Shown: piece after piece, positions 24,862 through 35,265 of the stretch | Numbering within the stretch: the stretch's first letter is position 1 | How the letters are laid out: each line of letters begins with the position of its first letter | Origin: Geosiphon pyriformis | Taxonomy: Eukaryota > Glomeromycota > Glomeromycetes > Archaeosporales > Geosiphonaceae | Assembly: GCA_016748015.1 (NCBI GenBank) | Contig: JAAOMT010000603.1 | Location: forward strand, 477,532-541,531 | DNA length: 64,000 nt | Reading direction: 5' to 3' | The notes under the pieces: model-generated | The model's input: the letters and a program-made list of their open reading frames with translations, nothing else | What the model was told of the DNA's origin: nothing | Databases searched by the model: none | Program-made: the position numbers and the translations under genes

Positions 24862-25704
24862 ATGCCTCCAATAGTTGCCGAACAAAAATTCACTGGTCAC
24901 CTTGGATCACTTAGTCCTCAACAGGCTGAAACTTTGGAAAAGTTTCGTCAAGAACTAATTACTGCAGGGGTTTTTGACGAAAAGCGTCATGATGATGCCT
25001 GTCTTTTGCGGTTTTTGCGGGCCCGAAAATTTGATCTTAACAAAGCAAAGAAAATGTTCCTTGATTGCGAGAAATGGCGAAAAGAATTCGGTGTCGACGA
25101 ACTTGTAAAGACTTTTGATTATACCGAACGTGATGAAGTTATGAAATATTATCCTCGATATTATCACAAAACAGACAAACAAGGACGCCCTATTTATATT
25201 GAAGAAATCGGGAAAGTTGATATCAAGGCTTTATATCAAATCACAACTTTGGAAAGACAGATTCAAAACCTGGTTGTGGAGTATGAAAAACTGGCAAATG
25301 TTAGAGTACATGCATGTTCAAAGAAAGCCGGGAAATTAATTGAAACCTCGTGCACCATTCTGGATCTTAAAGGCGTTTCCCTTCGCTCCTTTTCGAACGT
25401 TCTCAGCTTTGTAAAACAAGCGTCTAATATAGGTCAAAATTATTACCCAGAGCGGATGGGAAAATTCTACATCATCAATACACCCGTTCTTTTTGCATCC
25501 GTCTGGAATTTAGTAAAGCCAATGTTGGACGAAGTCACTACTGCTAAAATTGTCATCCTAAATCAGAAATATAAAAATAAATTGCTAGAAAATATTGATC
25601 CTGAAAATCTTCCAGCAAAATTTGGCGGTACCTGCAACTGTCCCGGAGGTTGTGAACTCAGTGATGCTGGGCCATGGCAGGAGCCACCGGTTCCATCAAC
25701 GTAA
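24862..25704 (+). CDS. SEC14: Sec14-type phosphatidylinositol/phosphatidylcholine transfer protein
   Basis: Single exon of 280 residues. Sec14 proteins exchange PI and PC and stimulate phosphoinositide synthesis needed for traffic out of the trans-Golgi. The CRAL-TRIO N-terminal helices are at about residues 20-75 (LRFLRARKFDLNKAKKMF), and the lipid-binding CRAL-TRIO domain at about 95-255, with YYPERMGKFYIINTPVLFAS, KPMLDEVTTAKIVIL and ENLPAKFGGTC matching yeast Sec14. The C-terminus LSDAGPWQEPP corresponds to the LSDIGPW segment of yeast. No signal peptide or membrane segment, as expected for a cytosolic protein. The ATG at 24862 is the first in frame and follows an A-rich leader. Lack of introns contrasts with its neighbours. 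Confidence 0.97.
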   Translation: MPPIVAEQKFTGHLGSLSPQQAETLEKFRQELITAGVFDEKRHDDACLLRFLRARKFDLNKAKKMFLDCEKWRKEFGVDELVKTFDYTERDEVMKYYPRYYHKTDKQGRPIYIEEIGKVDIKALYQITTLERQIQNLVVEYEKLANVRVHACSKKAGKLIETSCTILDLKGVSLRSFSNVLSFVKQASNIGQNYYPERMGKFYIINTPVLFASVWNLVKPMLDEVTTAKIVILNQKYKNKLLENIDPENLPAKFGGTCNCPGGCELSDAGPWQEPPVPST

Positions 25705-26173
25705 TCCCCCTGTTGAAAGAATTTTTATACAAGATTTATGATAATAGACTAAATTTAGATGTGTTCTTGGAAAGAAGTTGGATTCCCTTTAGTAGTTGCA
25801 AATAATTGATATATATATCTCTCTATGTCATATATAGGTCGATTTTTTGCAGTCTTAAATTCTTGACGCCATTTTTCCTTTTATTCCTTTGTTTCTCTTC
25901 GTTAGTTTCTTTTAAATTATAATTAAAGATAGAGATCGAAAAGATTTAATTATATTTGAAGGTCAGTTAAGAACAATGATATCAATAGATCTAACAATAA
26001 TAAAAAAGTTTTTTTTGATAATGATATCTTGTATTTGAACGCTTCACTATCTCTCAATTTATCCTGAAGTTTAAAGCATAATTTGAAACGGTGTGAATTT
26101 TGTTATTCATTCCTGTGTTTTCAAACAATCTATGAGGGAAATAAATAAAGATCTTGAACAAAATCTAGAAAAT
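25705..26173. other. Convergent 3' region between SEC14 and VPS28
   Basis: A+T-rich 3' flanking DNA between the plus-strand SEC14 stop and the minus-strand VPS28 stop. No coding or structured element was recognised. Confidence 0.5.
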
Positions 26174-27320
26174 CTAATTCTTATCAGATAAGGAACGGTA
26201 AAATGCGTTGTGTGAATTCTCTAAATCAAATAATAACTGGCGCACTTGGTCATCGTCAAGCTCATCACTAGCTTTCATGGCATTCAATGTAATCAGCCAA
26301 TTTCTGATTTTAGCTTTCCCTTCAAAATCTGCTGGCAACGAGCTGACATTGTTTAGACTTTGAATTAATTCACTAAGCATTGGGTGAATATCGTCAACTG
26401 CCCTATATTTTAATCTCAATGCGTCCATTGAGGTAATGAAATGCTAAGAGTTTAAAAATAAAAGAAGTAATGAGGGCGAGAAATTTTAATGTCATCAAAC
26501 AAATTTGTTTGCCATAAAAATCACCTGCACAGTTTCCGCCACATACTTGGCAGAATTGCCTGAATCATGATCAGCTATAGTTGAATGCTCGATGGTGGCA
26601 GGCACCCCGATTTTAAAACGATTAACGGCTGCGGGACACTCTAACTTGAAGTTGGTCATGAAAGGGAATTAATCAAGAAGATTAGAGATAAAGGAAATTT
26701 AAAAACATGAAAATGGCTAATGGATCATTGTTTCAAGAATATTACTTTATAATCATTCATAAATTTATCCACATCCGGCATAGAATCACTCACTAAATTC
26801 AAAGCGGTTTTGTATTGTGCTATCAATTTTGCACAAGCTGGTGTGTATCTAAGAATGAAATGTTTTGATTCGTCTATCACTTTTATGAAAACACGATCGT
26901 GTGTTCCCTTCCGATTTAATTCTTACTCTGTCGCGGTTATTGAGTCTCGAATATAGGCTTTTTCCAGGTGCTCCATTGTAACAATAATAGCGTATAAATC
27001 CGCGAGATTTTCAAATTTTTCTCTGTCTTTGTTATTCGTATAAAGTCTAATTTCCTAAGAGAAAATATTTAAGGAAATAAGTTTTTTTTTAGTAAACAGA
27101 ATGGGATATCATTAACCGTGTGCTCTCACTTTAAAATGAAAATATAATACCTGATCAAGTGCAAGATCTTTAAAGGTAGAAAAGGTTGATAGTGTACTTG
27201 GAAAATTTAAAAAACCCGATTAAAAAACCAAAAAAAAAACTTACTGTGCTCAGTCGAAATTTCGTTCCTCGAAGGCCCGTAAGCGGTCAAATGACTAAAA
27301 CTAACCGATTGATTTTGCAT
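26174..27320 (-). CDS. VPS28: ESCRT-I subunit VPS28, six exons
   Basis: VPS28 is a core subunit of ESCRT-I, which sorts ubiquitinated membrane proteins into multivesicular endosomes. Exons by hand: 27320-27245, 27167-27151 (17-nt microexon), 27054-26927, 26848-26746, 26644-26525, 26443-26174; every phase fits and the product is 237 residues (human about 221). N-terminal ESCRT-I-binding part: EIRLYTNNKDREKFENLADL, MEHLEKAYIRDSI, EYTPACAKLIAQYK. C-terminal four-helix domain that binds ESCRT-II: SMDALRLKYRAVDDIHPMLS, LPADFEGKAKIRNWLITLN, SDELDDDQVRQLLFDLENSH, AFYRSL. The start (MQNQSVSF) joins correctly to the microexon. The gene is divergent from the sphingoid base kinase. Confidence 0.95.
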
Positions 27321-27648
27321 CTGGTACAAATTTTAAGGGAAGGAATATTGAAAGCTTTAAGAAGTGGATTCAAGTTCATCTTGCAACAATAAAGATCTTC
27401 GAGGTCGTCGATCTATTATCTATCAGAGATTGTGTCGATCAGTGTATAATCCCATTGTTACCAATTGAAGCTGCCCTTAAAAAAATTATGCAGTGATTTT
27501 CGTGAAAGTTGATAAATTCCCACGCTAAGACCATCTCCGTTGTTATCACATTTCAACTCTATTATCATCCATTACCCAATACGCTCTCCCCTTTTACCCG
27601 TTCCTTTGAATTCAAGAACTATTTCGAAAGTTCTTTGGCTCAACGAGA
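27321..27648. promoter_or_regulatory. Bidirectional promoter region, VPS28 / sphingoid base kinase
   Basis: Only 328 bp separate the start codons of the two divergently transcribed genes, so both promoters must lie here or overlap the coding regions. A pyrimidine-rich tract (ACGCTCTCCCCTTTTACCCG, 27581-27600) precedes the kinase ATG. Confidence 0.6.
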
Positions 27649-29802
27649 ATGGCGCAAATCTATTTAGAAGTTAAGGGGGTTCGTAAGACCGACTCAAATT
27701 CTACTATAAAACTCTGTTTTGACGGTGAATCGTTATTTATCACCAGAGAGCCAAACCAGAAATTCGTTAAATTCTCAATTTGGTAACTCTTTAAGCACTT
27801 TTGCCTCAGATTTTCTGGCCCTATGTTGACTTCACACATTTAATCAACAAAATTTTCGTTTATAAATTTAAGGGATCGTAATGTGCCAACCTTGTTAGTA
27901 TGAGATTCAATTTCTTATTTTTACGCAGAAATAAAACTGACGATTTTCAAGCTACGTTGTCTCGAATTGTTCGTCCTCTGTAAAATCAAACTTGATCAAA
28001 AATCTCCTATCTCAAATCTTCAAAATTTTCTTAGAAACATTCTAGACATATGTTTAGATGATACAGGTAAAATCAGAATCAACACTCTCCTCCCTAGAAA
28101 CTCGAGGAATTTACGTTTGAGGTCTTTTTACTTTGAGCCTGTTAAACAAGATGACGCTCAAATTTGGATTGAATTAATCAATCCCGTGATCTATAAAGGT
28201 CATTTAATTAATAGAATTTTAAGATTTTCGATGAATCTTTTGTATAAAAACGATTCACATGATTTCAATATATACAATACTTAATTAACTTAGATATAAA
28301 ACGAGGTAAAAAATTCAAAGTCATTGCTAACCCTTTCGGTGGAACAGGCAAAGCCAGAAAGATTTTCGTGGATCAAGTTAAACCGATTTTTGATGCAGCT
28401 GGATGCACATATGATGTTATTTGTAAGTATATGATCACTTGTTATCTATTTAAAATATTAAAAACTTTACGAAATAATATAACAGACACTGAACGAAGGT
28501 ATCATGCTCAAGAAATTGCTCAAAAATCAGACCTGAATGGATACGATGCCTTAGTCATGATTAGTGGTGACGGTATAATTCATGAAGTTATCAATGGTCT
28601 ATTATCCAGAGAAGATGCCCCTTACTTAAATATTCCTCTTGGGGTGATTCCAGGAGGTAGGATAAATTCAAAAAAAAAAAACGATTTTTTCCTTCTCCAA
28701 TCAATCATTAACCTATCATCTCTTCACAATAAGGCACTGGTAATGCACTTAGTGTTTGTTTACTAGGAGAAGAGAAGGGGCTAAGCGCGCAACATGCTGT
28801 ACTTTCCATAATCAAAGGTATTCAACCATCATAGGAAAAATGCTTCTCGGGTATTTTTACTGATATTTGCAAATATTTTAGGACACCCACTGAAATTAGA
28901 CGTATGTTCCATCACGCAAGGAGAAAAAAGATATTTCTCTTTTTTATCGCAGAACTTTGGTATTATCGCGGACATAGATATTGGAACAGAGCATTTAAGG
29001 TGAGCATAACTATATTAAATTCAGATTAGCTCATAATGTCATTAATTACTTAAACAATACGTCTGATATGCTTTAGATGGATGGGTGATTTGCGGCTTAC
29101 CTATGGTGTAATAAAGTGTACATTACAAGATCGCAGTTATCCTTGTGAGATGGCTTTAAAAATTGTTGATCAAGATTTTAATAACATCAAGCAAGGTTAT
29201 CGCGATTTATACAATAAACCTGTAGAAAAAGAGATCACGTCGGCTGAATCATTTAACGACCCTAACCTTGGTCCCACAGAGAATCGAATCGTTGATGTTT
29301 TTGGTAGCATTAATGATCCTGTTCCTGATGATTGGATTACATTTACCGAAGATATTAGCATGTTTTATGCAGGTAAAGTACCATGGATGGCAAAGGGAGT
29401 GCTTGCTTTTCCATGCGCATTACCGGGCGATGGAAACCTGGATATTTGCATCACACGGAAGAAAAAAATAACGAGGATAAAAGCTTTGGAAATTATAACC
29501 AAATTTGAGACAGGAGCTCACGTTGACCAACAAGAGGTAGACATTTTCTTATAATACACACTTTCCTTTGTCTTAGATCCGGATTTAATATAGATTTAAT
29601 TGAATTGAATTGAACGGAACGAACGAACGAACAGGTCGAATATTTTAAAGTGAAGGCTTATCGTATATCACCAAAAGCCAGTGAGGGGATAATTTGTATT
29701 GATGGAGAAAGAGTACCGTTCGAAGCTTTCCAAGTAGAAGTTCATCAAAAACTATTGACCTTTATAAGTTTGGAAGGGAAGTATGCTCCTACTGGGATAT
29801 AA
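27649..29802 (+). CDS. Sphingosine / long-chain base kinase (Lcb4/5 type)
   Basis: Phosphorylates sphingoid bases with ATP to give long-chain base phosphates. Supported exons: 28035-28198, 28294-28422, 28486-28656, 28734-28817, 28882-28999, 29077-29536, 29635-29802. Motifs in order: RGKKFKVIANPFGGTGKARK (nucleotide-binding start of the DAG-kinase catalytic fold), DALVMISGDGIIHEVINGLL (SGDG catalytic loop), GTGNALS, FGIIADIDIGTEHLRWMGDL (substrate region), DGNLDICI, and a C-terminal GERVPFEAFQVEVH segment. The N-terminus is tentative: 27649-27782 (MAQIYLEVKGVRK) and 27929-27979 (KTDDFQATLSRIVRPL) read well, but joining them directly makes TGA, so a microexon, other splice site or sequence error is needed. 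Stop TAA at 29800-29802. Confidence 0.88.
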
Positions 29803-30607
29803 ATTTTTTCTTCTTGTAAATACCCAGTATTTCTAAACTTTTTACTAAAAAACCCGATTAGATTAAAAAATTAATATGTATTTTCAAATATGTGACAATT
29901 TAATAATAATAATAATAAAATGAGACATAATATTATAATATTAGACAATAAATAAGCAATAATATAAACATTGATCAATCATCAAACCAAATTTAGATAA
30001 CAAAGAAATTAATTTAGCTGTAAATACAGATAATTAATGATAAAAGTAAAAACATGATTTAAATTTTTTTAATAATTATAGGCAACATAATAATATTTAT
30101 TGGAAAAAAATTAATATAATTTTATTTATATTAATTAAAAATAATTAATAAGTTGAGAATTTCAATAAAATCAAAATGATTCAATATAAAAAAAAATTAG
30201 TAATAATAATCATGATTTAATGGTTTAACAATTTTACATAATAATAATTTATACGTTAAAATAAAAAAATATTTTCATCAGGTTACAAAAAGAATATAGT
30301 TTTTAGAGAACTATACTATTACTATTATTATTATTATTATTATTACTATTACTATTACCATTACTATTATTATTACTATTACTATTACTATTACTATTAC
30401 TATTATTATTACAAAAAAACATTTGGCAAATGCAAATGACGTGTAAAACAAAATGACGTGTACAAAACAAAATGACGTGTAAAATAAGAAAATCAGTAAA
30501 GAATTTTGAGAAATTCTTTAATATTTTCGATTTTTCTCGGAAATCTGAAAACTTGCTTTTTTTCCCCCTATTTCATAAGTGCGCCACTCTACGCATTATT
30601 ATTATTA

Positions 30608-30638
<31 letters not shown>

Positions 30639-30664
30639 TATTATTATTATTATTATTTTTATTA

Positions 30665-30702
<38 letters not shown>

Positions 30703-31974
30703 TTTATTTTTATTTTTACCTGTGAACATTACCCTAAAATAATTTTAGATACACAAAGTCCCTTGATTCTTATGATGTGTCACATTAGATTACGAATTCA
30801 TTTAGTTGGGAAAGCTAATTTAAATCAAAGGATAAAATTAATTTATTTGTGTGTGCACATGTGTTTGATAAAGGTTTACTACCCAAAGATAGATTTTTTG
30901 GGAGGATTTTCATTTGACCGGATAATTATTTGAATTGTGAATTGGGGAAGCGGAGTCACGGAAACCTTTTTTTTTTTTTCACGTTATTTTAATACTATTG
31001 TAATTTAATAGACAAACTGGGGGTAAAAATAAAAATAAAAATAAAAAATGTCAGTGGCACGCATAAACTTTTTTTTTGCCACTGGAATTTTTTTTTAACT
31101 TAAACAGTCAAATCAGACTGACTGTATTTCTTTGATGAAAAAAAAATTTGACTCTTTTCCCTCAACAATTCATGATCATGTTATATTTAATAATTGACAC
31201 ATTCCCTTTTCAATTGATCAAAAAAAACTGTTTTAGGCAAAATAAGAAATAACTGATAACTTCATTGATAGATTACCTTTTGATGAGACTCTTTGAAAAA
31301 CCCACGTTTTTTCTTTGCTTAATAATGAGAAATGCATTATTTTTTATTTTGACTTTCGATCTATAATCTTTTTAAAGTTAGTATTTTATTTTAAGAACGG
31401 CTAAATTTCATATATATATATATATACATACATATATATATATTTTTTTCTAATTGGGTAGTCGAGAAATTAATTCTAACCAGTAATCTATGTGATATTT
31501 CCGAAAATATATATTTTTGGGATTATTTTTGGGATTATTTGGCGGCTAGACCAGTCCATTCCATTTATAAAATACTCAAAGTTTTTTTCGATGGATCATA
31601 CGATATTGTAAAAAGTTATAAGATGGTAGTACAAATTCTCTAGAAATAGATGTACAAAAGATTGTCAAAGATATTATCTTATAATTATATAAGTGTTTCT
31701 TTTTCTTTTTCTTTTTCTTTTTACGCAGTAAATATTATAAAATTAAAAGAAGTAAGTGTCGCAAATCTATTCTTATTTTCGAAAGTTTATTCATTGCACA
31801 CACACACACACACACATACACATACACAGACACAGACACACACACACACAAATATACACACACAAATATACACCCTACCCTAAAAATTCTAGGCTGTGTC
31901 AATTGAATTGTACGTCTTCGGTAATTTTCATTCTTCATTATTCATTCCCACCCCTTTTTTTTTAATGATTCACA

Positions 31975-32097
31975 ATGTCTGTTGCCTCTCCCTTCCTAGA
32001 CGTGTATAAAGACAAGGGCACCAATAAAATTACAAAACATTTCGGATTCATTTCTCCATTTGAATGCATCCAATTTTGTTTGACCGTCTTGTGTTAA
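31975..32097 (+). CDS. Possible small ORF (40 residues), unassigned
   Basis: An ATG frame of 40 codons starting MSVASPFLDVYKDKG with a gene-like base composition, unlike the surrounding repeats. Its TAA stop abuts an ATG at 32098 that opens MSKRRASGIQFSRWDV before running into a CA/TA repeat. It may be a first exon of an unannotated gene or an upstream ORF. I recognise no family and no matching downstream exon. Confidence 0.15.
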   Translation: MSVASPFLDVYKDKGTNKITKHFGFISPFECIQFCLTVLC

Positions 32098-33330
32098 ATG
32101 TCTAAAAGAAGAGCGTCAGGTATTCAATTTTCTCGTTGGGATGTTCGATCGGTGGTACACACACACATATATACATATATATACACATATAAACACACAT
32201 ATACACATACAATACACACACACACATCATCACCAGCCAGCGAAACTCTGTCAAATTTTTTTTTTTTTTTAAAACAGGCTACAGGATCTATTACAAATTC
32301 TTCTCACAGAGTCATATGATTAGAAAACCATTTCCAAGTCTCCGACACGCGGCATTCAAAACATCCAATAATAATGACACACCCAATTTTTTCATCTTTT
32401 TAATTTTCCATATTTACACCGCCATACCCAAAATAATTCCTTGTCTATCGATTCTCATTTATGTGTGTGTGTGTGCAAAACTTGGCAAATTTAATCATCA
32501 GGGTTTTAAAAAATTTTGTTCATGGTCACTCAAAGAGACCTGGTCAAAACAAATGACGGAGTTACATGTCCTGGTGAGACAGTAAGGATGGTCAGACATT
32601 GATTCGATGCAGGGGGAAATTAAGTATTCAGCCCAAATAAAAAGTTTTTAAAGTTAGTCAATTTCCAAAAGGGACAGTCAAGTAATTGTGAGGTTGATGT
32701 TTGAGATTGAGATATCGTTTCACAATGAATAAATCTTTTGAATACATTTAAATGATTTTTCGCAATTTGATGATGATTATTATTATTATTATTATTATTA
32801 TTAAGAATGATTTCTTGTTTTTTTAAATATTAATAATACAATAAAGTGATTTAGAAATTTTATAATAATGGTTTGAAAATTTTCAAAAATGTTTTGACTA
32901 CTATTTTGATTTTCATAACGAAAAAAGCATATTTATATTCTTTCGAAAATTCATGTCATGTCACGTCATGTCACACACGTCAGTATGCTAATTCTCTTTA
33001 TCACGTTAAAAAATACACCGTCATCAATGTCAAATCATTTTTTTTCTCCTCTTCCTACACATCATCGTCATGATTAAATAACCCTCATGTGTACTGTATG
33101 AGATATGTTTGATTATAAAAAATATACCATAATATCAAATATATCATAAAAATGAAAGGATTTTTGTGATCATCAAAAAATGTACCAAAAATATCATTAT
33201 TTATCGATATTTATAAATTTACGTAGAGTTTTTTTTTTTTAAAAAAAAACATTTAGATTTTTTCATTTTTCATTTTTTTTAATTAAAAAAGGGTGATTAA
33301 AAAAAAAGGGAACCTATGCAATTTTTTTTC

Positions 33331-33348
33331 TAACCCTAACCCTAACCC
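33331..33348. repeat. Three interstitial telomere-type units (TAACCC)
   Basis: Three perfect tandem TAACCC units (TTAGGG on the other strand), the telomeric repeat of many fungi, followed by CAGACC. They lie internally, within the microsatellite-rich stretch. Confidence 0.8.
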
Positions 33349-33896
33349 AGACCAATATCTAACCATAAATCCAATCTTTAACCCTTTTACCTTTTTACCT
33401 TTTTACCTTTTTCCTTTTTTTTTTCATCATGAAGATTCTATAACATTCTATAACAAAATACGCGTCAGTTCAAATTTCATCATTAATGTCTATCAATGAT
33501 CAAAGCCTTATTTTGGGAGGGAAAAAAAATAAATAACTTTACAATTACAATTACAATTACAATTACAATTTACATATATAATTTACATATATAATTTACA
33601 TATACATATACATGTACAAATTAATATTTGAAAAATTTTTTTTATAAAGTGATATCATGTCTAATTCCTAAATGTAGGAAATGAATTGTTCGTGTTTTTT
33701 TTTTTGTTTTTTTTTTAATTGGAATTCGTTTTGATTTTCAATGCACACCTTTTTTTCTAATAATCACATTACACACACACAGACACACATCACACATCCC
33801 CATTCTAGAAAAAAAAAAATTTTTTTAAGTATACCTAACACACACTGCGTCTAATTCTAGTTTTTTTCAAAAAAAAAAAGAAAAAGAGAAAAAATT

Positions 33897-33913
33897 AATA
33901 AATAATAATAATG

Positions 33914-33995
<82 letters not shown>
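33897..33995. repeat. (AAT)n microsatellite
   Basis: About 33 AAT units with a few substitutions. Together with the TTA run at 34119-34187 it forms an inverted pair that could fold back. The poly-Tyr frame on the minus strand is a translation of this repeat. Confidence 0.95.
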
Positions 33996-34118
33996 TAATA
34001 ACAAGAATAATAATAAAAAAAGAAAAAAAAAGGTGTCACTCAGGTTCCATAATCTGCTTAATTATAAATAAATAATAAAAAAGTTAAATCTACCGCTCAA
34101 AATGCTTTTAGGGTCTTT

Positions 34119-34151
34119 TTATTATTATTATCATTATTATTATTATTATTA

Positions 34152-34187
<36 letters not shown>
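34119..34187. repeat. (TTA)n microsatellite
   Basis: About 23 TTA units with two TCA interruptions, in inverse orientation to the AAT run 120 bp upstream. Confidence 0.95.
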
Positions 34188-34189
<2 letters not shown>

Positions 34190-35265
34190 TAACTTGGCAT
34201 TATATTTTAATCTCTACTCTCTCTCTCTCTCTCTCTCCCTCTTAGATATATATGATTATTCAAAACCCTCGAAACTTTCCTTAAATGGTTCTTTTTCAGT
34301 AACCCCCCTCATTCTTTCATTCTTTCATTCATTCATATATATACATACATACATACATACATACATAGATACATAGATATACACACACTTTAAATTTTTC
34401 GAAAAAAAAAAAAAAAAAAAAAAAAAAGGTCACCACAATAAAATCCCAATAATCCTAATAATCCTAATTTATATGTTCATAATCTAAAAAACAATGAACT
34501 GTTTTCTACCATTCAGTATAAAACCCTTCTCTCCTCCTCCTTTTACCCTTCAACTCTTGTCAACGACAACAAAAACCGCTCCTTCTTCTCAAGTGGTTCC
34601 TGTTCTTTTCTTGAAAAGTTGTCGCCTACAAAGTAATTTTTAAAGGCGATAGTGCTCACATTTTTGGGTTCCCGTGTGTCCCTTAAATATTATTTGACTT
34701 TTGAGTTAGCTGAAAAAGGCCTTTGGTGCCGGTTTAACAAACAAAACTCCCTCTCTCTTCTAGTAAAAAGGCAAACGAAAGAAGTGCCTCTTCCTTCTTT
34801 TCGTATTCTGCCTATCTTTTACCTGGTCATTTAGGACCAGTTTTTTTGTCCTTTACGAGTTTCACTCATACTTCAAAAGTCGCGGTTCTTTCGACTTTTT
34901 TCAATTTTAAAACTTCCACCTACCTTCTTTCTCTTCGGCGGTTTAACGCTTCAATAAACTTTAACAAAAAATCCCCTTTAACTTATCAAAGAATTCTGTA
35001 TACCTTTTTTTTTTTATACCAATAATAAACCAAAGACGAAATATACAACAACTCTACTATCTTGACAACTAATATTCGAAATTACATTAAATCTCCACGT
35101 CTATACGACCCACCAACTATCAACACCAGCTTTACAGTTAACTTTAGAAATCGAAAAAAAAACTTTTAAGTCGATTTTCTTATCATAAATAAAGAAACCT
35201 AATTTATTAACTGAACCCCAATCAAATATCTCCATCCTTCCCACTCATTTAACGACTTTGCTACA

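Larger units (their letters stand above)
29803..35265. repeat. Microsatellite-rich intergenic stretch
   Basis: No gene is supported in these 5.5 kb. The stretch is crowded with simple repeats: ATT/ACT runs (30311-30412), ATT runs (about 30595-30720), TA/CATA (31413-31442), CTTTTT (31694-31722), CA (31796-31874 and 32158-32226), ATT (32774-32804), TTTTTACC units (about 33385-33412), ACAATT (33540-33570), AAT (33897-33995), TTA (34119-34187), TC (34213-34239), ATAC (34336-34375) and poly-A (34403-34427). From about 34500 the DNA becomes pyrimidine-rich and probably contains the promoter and leader of the zinc-finger gene. Long predicted frames here are translated repeats. Confidence 0.75.

Noticed and set aside
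30472-30933. 153-residue Ile/Leu-rich plus-strand protein
   Set aside because: Most of it is a translation of an ATT microsatellite.
33857-34039. Poly-tyrosine protein on the minus strand
   Set aside because: It is a translation of the AAT repeat and has no conserved flanks.
29880-34430. CRISPR-like or satellite array
   Set aside because: The repeats are simple microsatellites of different units with no regular spacers.
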